A stretch of DNA of 10,371 bases from an uncultured Brachyspira sp. (lineage in GTDB: Bacteria; Cyanobacteriota; Vampirovibrionia; Gastranaerophilales; Gastranaerophilaceae). The position numbers were made by a program, and so were the translations under genes. The DNA lies in the NCBI GenBank assembly GCA_900321895.1, contig ONYB01000185.1, positions 1-10,371 on the forward strand. Reading direction: 5' to 3'. Of this stretch, positions 6,406-10,371 are shown in pieces; within the stretch, counting starts at the first letter, position 1, and each line of letters begins with the position of its first letter. Below the pieces are notes generated by a model. The model was not told where the DNA came from, ran no database searches, and worked only from the letters and a program-made list of their open reading frames with translations.

Positions 6406-7050
6406 TTGCTAAATAATTATGAAAGTTTTGACAATTCAGAAACGGCATCCAGAAAGTCTGCACTTGTAATGGAGCGTGTAGGACTTGTATCTACGCACAT
6501 GTATAAGCAGTTTTTAGATTATCAGCATGCAACAATTAATACAAACGAAATTTTTTCAAGAATGATTGACAACCTGCAAGATGTTGCAGAAATTTTGAAA
6601 GAGGCATTTGCGTCCCGTGGTGTCACGACGCAAAACATTTATGTTGACTTTGACCCTCAAAAATCTGTTGTCTTTATTAACATTTTGTGGCACAAAATAA
6701 GTTTTACAACCCGTTGCAATTTTCAACCGCAAGCCTTGTACAGAGAAAACGGCAATCACCTTTTCTCAGGCAGGATTATGGCAATTCGAGGAAATTACAA
6801 CGAATTGATGTCAGGGACAAAAGACCACGAGGAAGAAATGGGCAAACTTCTTGAGAATGAAGTTGCGTCTCTGTTTGTTCCGGCGGAGCAAAGTCAAAGT
6901 TCAATCTTAAAAATTAAACACTTATCAAACCGTGAACTTTATCTGAACCAAGTTGATGCTCCGAAGGAATTTGTCCTGAAGGTTATTGAAACAATTTGTG
7001 GTGGAGGTTTCTACCACGAAGAAGGCTCAAGAAAAAGTTTTAATATTTAA
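6406..7050 (+). CDS. Hypothetical protein, 214 aa, TTG start
   Basis: I do not recognise this protein. It has no signal peptide or membrane segment and is probably cytoplasmic. It looks alpha/beta: helical, charged N-terminal half (about 15-70), a beta-like stretch NIYVDFDPQKSVVFINILW (77-95), then an acidic helix (DHEEEMGKLLENEV, 140-153) and a C-terminal part rich in charged residues. The chosen TTG start is supported by AGGACGGG (6391-6398), 7 bases upstream. The next in-frame Met is residue 22 (base 6469) and has no better site. It stands alone on the plus strand, divergent from the 237-aa gene and convergent with the tRNA. A perfect palindrome just upstream suggests regulated expression. 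Confidence 0.75.
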   Translation: MLNNYESFDNSETASRKSALVMERVGLVSTHMYKQFLDYQHATINTNEIFSRMIDNLQDVAEILKEAFASRGVTTQNIYVDFDPQKSVVFINILWHKISFTTRCNFQPQALYRENGNHLFSGRIMAIRGNYNELMSGTKDHEEEMGKLLENEVASLFVPAEQSQSSILKIKHLSNRELYLNQVDAPKEFVLKVIETICGGGFYHEEGSRKSFNI

Positions 7051-7141
7051 CCTGTTTCATTATCTCACCTATAAAACCCTTCCTTCCAAACTCATGAGAT
7101 TACAAATGTATTGTATCTAAAAGCATTAACCTATTTTATTC

Positions 7142-7158
7142 GGACTCAGAGGGGCTCG
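7142..7158 (-). repeat. Copy of the tRNA-Lys 3' end
   Basis: Bases 7142-7158 match the 3' end of the tRNA gene (7297-7313) at 16 of 17 positions, with 14 contiguous identical bases (CTCAGAGGGGCTCG). The copy covers the 3' acceptor strand and the 3' half of the T arm and lies 155 bases beyond the tRNA in the same orientation. This geometry is typical of integrase attachment-site duplications, but a simple partial tRNA duplication would look the same. Confidence 0.6.
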
Positions 7159-7220
7159 CTTGCATCGTAGGCGAGCAACACGAGCCTTACGAGGCAGGAT
7201 GCCCGAATGGGTAGAACCCT
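7154..7220. other. GC-rich structured patch
   Basis: Short stems can be drawn: GCTCGC (7154-7159) with GCGAGC (7171-7176), GCCT/AGGC around TACG (7184-7195), and GGGT/ACCC around AGA near 7209-7219. GC content is about 61% between 7141 and 7220, far above the surrounding DNA. It could be a small RNA, part of an interspersed repeat, or a mobile-element remnant. A 16-codon frame (7199-7249, MPEWVEPFNIF...) with GAGGCAGG just before its ATG runs into the following hairpin; I do not call it a gene. Confidence 0.4.
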
Positions 7221-7251
7221 TCAATATTTTTCAAACAGAAAAATATTGAGG
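7219..7251. repeat. Long AT hairpin, possible bidirectional terminator
   Basis: TCAATATTTTT (7221-7231) and AAAAATATTGA (7239-7249) are perfect 11-bp arms around a 7-base loop. One more wobble and one C-G pair extend the stem to 7219-7251. It lies between convergent transcripts (214-aa gene and tRNA-Lys), where a shared terminator would be useful, but there is no trailing T run beyond the stem. Its left arm shares AATATTTTTCA with the inverted repeat at 6137. Confidence 0.5.
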
Positions 7252-7295
7252 TGAGAGCCAACAACAATACATGTTCCGTTAAAAAGATAAAAATT

Positions 7296-7368
<73 letters not shown>

Positions 7369-7389
7369 AAATTCATTTCGGACAAGCTC

Positions 7390-7418
7390 AGTTTAGCAAA
7401 AGAGTGATTGTATGTCAA
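7390..7418 (-). promoter_or_regulatory. Promoter of tRNA-Lys
   Basis: Minus strand: a perfect -35 TTGACA (7418-7413), an exact 17-base spacer, and -10 TAAACT (7395-7390, 4 of 6). Transcription would start near 7383, about 15 bases before the mature 5' end of the tRNA. It lies in the gap after the stop codon of the large repeat protein, so the tRNA can be expressed independently. Confidence 0.7.
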
Positions 7419-7444
7419 TAATTTGTTGTGTAAAGTCTTATATT

Positions 7445-10371
7445 TTATCTTATTTTGTACATTTTTATTCTTGTTGCACCGTCCTTACCGATTTTGTGAC
7501 GGCTTGCGTCGTAGTCAATGTAGACATATTCATCTCCCGAACTGCCTATCGGCTCCATACTATGTTCTGATTTCGGATAAATACTCATATCTAATTTGTG
7601 GCGGTTAGGACCTGCGTAAATCGGCAAATTAGGCTGTCCGATTTCTTCACAGAGTTTTTTTGCATATTCAATAAACGTATCTCTAATTTTATCGTTGTCT
7701 TGATATTTTGTTTTAAGTTCAATGTTATCCAAAACAAGTGCCGGTTTGCCGTCAACATAAGCGATATATGTCATCGTGTTTCCAACGAATGCTCCTTTGT
7801 CCGTCAACTCGATTGCGCCGATACATTTGTTTGTAATATATGTCGGTGCAGACCATTCATTGAAGTTTCTGCCTAATGCCGTACAACATTGAGCATCGTT
7901 GCCTAAGCCGATTGCCTTTTTGATATCATACATATCGGTTTTACGAACTTCTATGTTAGCTGTTTCGCCGTCTTTGAGAGTTCGGGCATTGTCGACTTCT
8001 TGAGTTCTCATTTTGATTAAGTGAGTGTACATTGTACCTCTTGCTTCTTCAATTCCTTGGTCATATTGCTTTTTAGTCCAAAAATCATTTTTTAAGATTT
8101 CTTCTTTGATTGTGCTGACAATATTGTTCATGTCCTCAAATTGAATCGGTTTGCCGTCCTTCATTAGTCGATAGTATTCTTTTGAACCTGCGTCGAAGCC
8201 GTCGCCAACCCAGTTATCCTTTTGAGATTTTTCAAAAGTTATACCGAGTTCTTTTTGTAAACGTTCAAATATCGGCTCTTTAACCTCATCAGGAATCCGT
8301 TTGAATAAATCATCATTCAAATCCTCTTCAAGATTGTGAATTGCCTTTTGTTTTGCTTCTTCGGCATTAAGTTTAAGCTCAACGGAGGTGTAGGAGTTTT
8401 TGTCAACTTTTGTCCACTTGTCGTAATCGATACCGAGTTCTTTGTACTGGCGTTTTGTTTCGATATTTTGTGGCAAGTTGTCTAAGGCTTCTTCTACTGT
8501 CAAATTAGGGTTTTCTTTGATTGTTGTAACAAGTTTTCGCATGTTACTGAAAAAAGCATCGCTTGATACGTACATTTGTCCTAAATATTTGCAGTTTACC
8601 AAATCAAGCTTTTCAGCTAAGACATCGTCGTATTCAACCTTTAAATCTTGGAAGATTTTACGGTTGACAGCGGTATTCCATGCTAAATCAGCCTCCGGCG
8701 ATGACGGTTTTATCATACTGATAAATTGTGCGATTTCTTCTTGCGGGGAATCGGTTGCCATTGCTGCAAGAACTCTTGTTTTCGCAACAACATCTTGCGG
8801 GCTTAAATTTGTTTTTTCTTGAACAAAGTTTTTAAGTTCTTTAGTTTTTGTGCTGATTTCTTTCATCAATGCTTGAACTTGTTTTGCGTTTTCGCCTTGA
8901 TAATAGATAGCTTGAGCTTGACCGCCAAGAACTTTAGATTGTTTTTGAAGGTTTTTAATTTGTTCTTTAATCTCCGGTGAAGTTGCGTTTTCGCTTTGCT
9001 TAAGCTGTTTTATTTGTTCATCAATTTTTGCACGTTGGGATTGAAGCTCTTTGATTTTAGCGAGATTTTCTTTGCCTACGGCGGCATTCATCTGTTTTTT
9101 CAAAGAGGTGATTTCATCATTCAAATCGCTAAACTTTTGGCTGAATTCAGGGGTTAATTTTTGAGCAAGCAATTCCCTGTTTTCAGGCGAAAGTTTTTGG
9201 TTGAGATTTGCAATATCTCTGGTAAAGGTTTCAAACTCATCAATCATCAACGGGAATGCAGCTTCAGTGTTGCCCAATCCTATTGTGTCAATCGTTCTTA
9301 TCGCCTCAGTCGATTTCATTACCTGTAAAATATCACTATCTGTAATATCATCAAGCCCTGTTTTCAAAAGGTCTTTATTTTTAAGGGCACTTTGTTGAAG
9401 TTCTGCGTGAGTTTCGACAATATTGTCGTTCTTTGCACGGGCGTATTCTTTGACACGGGCTTTGTTTACAAATGAACCTTCGCCCTTTAACAGGTCACGT
9501 TTTACGATGTTATCCCAAGTGTCGGCAGGATATTCCACCAATTCAGGGTGTTCATTCAGCATTCCTTCGTTTATCTTTTGGAAAGCAATATTATCAGTAC
9601 CTTGCTCATAAGACCTTAAAAGCACAGGTATTTGGTCAGTGGTTACGTTTTCACAATTAATTAGTTTTTTTGCAAAGTTTTTATTGCCGTCATTGACACC
9701 TTGTATAATCTTCGGCATATCCACAGGATCGATTTTTTCGTTCTTAACAATTTCTTTTGCAAAATCAAGTTTATTAGGCTGTGTAAAACGCAAAATACCG
9801 TTAATATTCTCAGGAGTAAGTCGTTTATTCTTCAACATATCTCTTGCAAAATCAATATTCATTTCATTCGTGTAACCAAGGACAATTACCTTTTTAGACA
9901 CATCAATCTCGCTATTGTTAAGAACTTCACGAGCAAAATCCATATTCTTTGCAGTTGTAGCATTGATTATCTCTACTTTGTATTCTTTCGGAATTTCGTC
10001 ATTTTTCACTACTTCACGAGCAAAGTCAATATTATCGGCACGTGTTACATTGAGAATCCAATCTCTTTGCTGAAGATTTGGGTTTTGTACCAATTCACGG
10101 GCAAAATCGATGTTTTCCTCTGTTGTAAAAAATAAAATCGAGTCTTTCTCTTTTAATGTCAGGTCGTTGTTAGCTACCAACTCTTTTGCTAAAGATACAT
10201 TATCTGAATTAACTCTTTTTACAATACCACATTTATCTTCAATAGGAATATCTGCACCTTTCAATACATCTCTATAAAATTCAATCTGAACTGGTTCTTT
10301 CAGCCCACGTACCAAATCAACTCTATTTTGCAAAGAGAGTTCTCTATCATTAAACAATTCTTTTACAAAAG
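7445..10371 (-). CDS. Large repeat protein with coiled coil and unrecognised C-terminal domain (5' end outside window)
   Basis: The frame is open to the right edge; TTG at 10357 is a possible start but sits inside a repeat, so the protein almost certainly begins beyond the window. Residues are counted from that TTG. Residues 1-260 contain about nine tandem units of roughly 29 residues with the core 'FA(R/K)E(L/V)(V/L)xN..I' and a closing 'NxD', probably a helical solenoid for protein binding. Residues 405-515 are a Glu/Lys/Gln-rich coiled coil. Residues 560-800 are mainly charged helices. Residues 805-970 form a compact domain with QCCTALG (823-829), NEWSAPTYITNK (833-844), the hydrophobic DGKPALVLDNIELK (869-882), IRDTFIEYAKKLCEEIG (891-907) and IYAGPNRHKLD (913-923). 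I do not recognise this domain; the strand-helix-strand order recalls acyltransferase-like folds, but that is a guess. No signal peptide or membrane segment is visible in this part. Confidence 0.85.
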   Translation of the reverse strand, partial: FVKELFNDRELSLQNRVDLVRGLKEPVQIEFYRDVLKGADIPIEDKCGIVKRVNSDNVSLAKELVANNDLTLKEKDSILFFTTEENIDFARELVQNPNLQQRDWILNVTRADNIDFAREVVKNDEIPKEYKVEIINATTAKNMDFAREVLNNSEIDVSKKVIVLGYTNEMNIDFARDMLKNKRLTPENINGILRFTQPNKLDFAKEIVKNEKIDPVDMPKIIQGVNDGNKNFAKKLINCENVTTDQIPVLLRSYEQGTDNIAFQKINEGMLNEHPELVEYPADTWDNIVKRDLLKGEGSFVNKARVKEYARAKNDNIVETHAELQQSALKNKDLLKTGLDDITDSDILQVMKSTEAIRTIDTIGLGNTEAAFPLMIDEFETFTRDIANLNQKLSPENRELLAQKLTPEFSQKFSDLNDEITSLKKQMNAAVGKENLAKIKELQSQRAKIDEQIKQLKQSENATSPEIKEQIKNLQKQSKVLGGQAQAIYYQGENAKQVQALMKEISTKTKELKNFVQEKTNLSPQDVVAKTRVLAAMATDSPQEEIAQFISMIKPSSPEADLAWNTAVNRKIFQDLKVEYDDVLAEKLDLVNCKYLGQMYVSSDAFFSNMRKLVTTIKENPNLTVEEALDNLPQNIETKRQYKELGIDYDKWTKVDKNSYTSVELKLNAEEAKQKAIHNLEEDLNDDLFKRIPDEVKEPIFERLQKELGITFEKSQKDNWVGDGFDAGSKEYYRLMKDGKPIQFEDMNNIVSTIKEEILKNDFWTKKQYDQGIEEARGTMYTHLIKMRTQEVDNARTLKDGETANIEVRKTDMYDIKKAIGLGNDAQCCTALGRNFNEWSAPTYITNKCIGAIELTDKGAFVGNTMTYIAYVDGKPALVLDNIELKTKYQDNDKIRDTFIEYAKKLCEEIGQPNLPIYAGPNRHKLDMSIYPKSEHSMEPIGSSGDEYVYIDYDASRHKIGKDGATRIKMYKIR

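Larger units (their letters stand above)
7051..7295. other. Convergent intergenic region between the 214-aa gene and tRNA-Lys
   Basis: The first 90 bases are AT-rich with nothing I can name apart from a short CTCATGAG palindrome. Bases 7141-7220 are GC-rich (49 of 80) and fold readily, and 7219-7251 is a strong AT hairpin. No Rho-independent terminator with a classical GC stem plus T run is seen for either convergent gene, although the AT hairpin could serve both. Confidence 0.5.

Noticed and set aside
7051..7110. Classical Rho-independent terminator right after the 214-aa gene
   Set aside because: Only weak stems (ATCTCA/TGAGAT, CTCATGAG) without a following T run were seen.
7199..7249. 16-codon peptide gene starting MPEWVEPFNIF
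   Set aside because: It is too short to support by composition and its end lies inside a perfect hairpin; kept only as a remark within the structured cassette.
9701..10135. Plus-strand 144-codon frame opposite the repeat region
   Set aside because: It mirrors the repeats of the minus-strand protein and has a composition typical of antisense frames (many Phe, Ile, Cys).
10355..10357. TTG as the true start codon of the large repeat protein
   Set aside because: The frame stays open upstream and codes FVKE, which aligns with the start of a repeat unit; no Shine-Dalgarno is seen in the remaining bases. The gene is treated as 5'-partial.
9566..10371. Regular repeated DNA words (for example 'gcaaaatc' about every 87 bases) that could suggest a repeat array such as CRISPR
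   Set aside because: The spacing equals 29 codons, the units are diverged at DNA level, and they translate in one continuous frame as protein repeats.

Overview
The window is AT-rich bacterial DNA. It carries one DNA-repair gene (uvrA), one folate gene (folP), a tRNA-Lys and several lineage-specific genes of unknown function. My best guess for the host is a gut member of the Vampirovibrionia/Gastranaerophilales (formerly Melainabacteria, non-photosynthetic relatives of cyanobacteria). The reasons are low GC, a tRNA without encoded CCA, small proteins beginning with an 'ML.I.P...T' pattern, and a very large protein with 29-residue 'FA(R/K)E' repeats. This placement is from general familiarity and was not tested.

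Left part, bases 1-6116, all minus strand, listed in transcription order. A pair of small hypothetical genes (237 and 187 aa), each with one hydrophobic stretch, is followed at short distances by an extended dihydropteroate synthase (folP) and then full-length uvrA. Gaps are 15, 39 and 43 bases, so one transcript from upstream of base 6116 is plausible. A possible extra promoter lies directly in front of uvrA. After uvrA a good sigma-70-type promoter starts a second small unit encoding an exported 204-aa protein and, 15 bases later, the first 20 codons of another exported protein or lipoprotein cut by the window edge.

Middle part, bases 6117-7440. A 289-base AT-rich divergent intergenic region holds two inverted repeats and several short direct repeats. 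It separates the minus-strand unit from a plus-strand 214-aa gene of unknown function that starts with TTG. Downstream lie a 61% GC patch, a perfect 11-bp AT hairpin, and a copy (16 of 17 bases) of the 3' end of the neighbouring tRNA-Lys(CTT). The tRNA is on the minus strand with its own consensus-like promoter.

Right part, bases 7445-10371, minus strand. The 3' portion of a very large gene encodes N-terminal 29-residue helical-looking repeats, a coiled coil, and a distinct C-terminal domain. The reading frame is open through the right edge, so the true start lies outside the window.

The most interesting items are the tRNA-Lys 3'-end duplication with its structured GC-rich cassette, the repeat protein with its unrecognised C-terminal domain, and the inverted repeats at the divergent promoter region. 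I see no CRISPR array, transposase, integrase or recognisable defence system.
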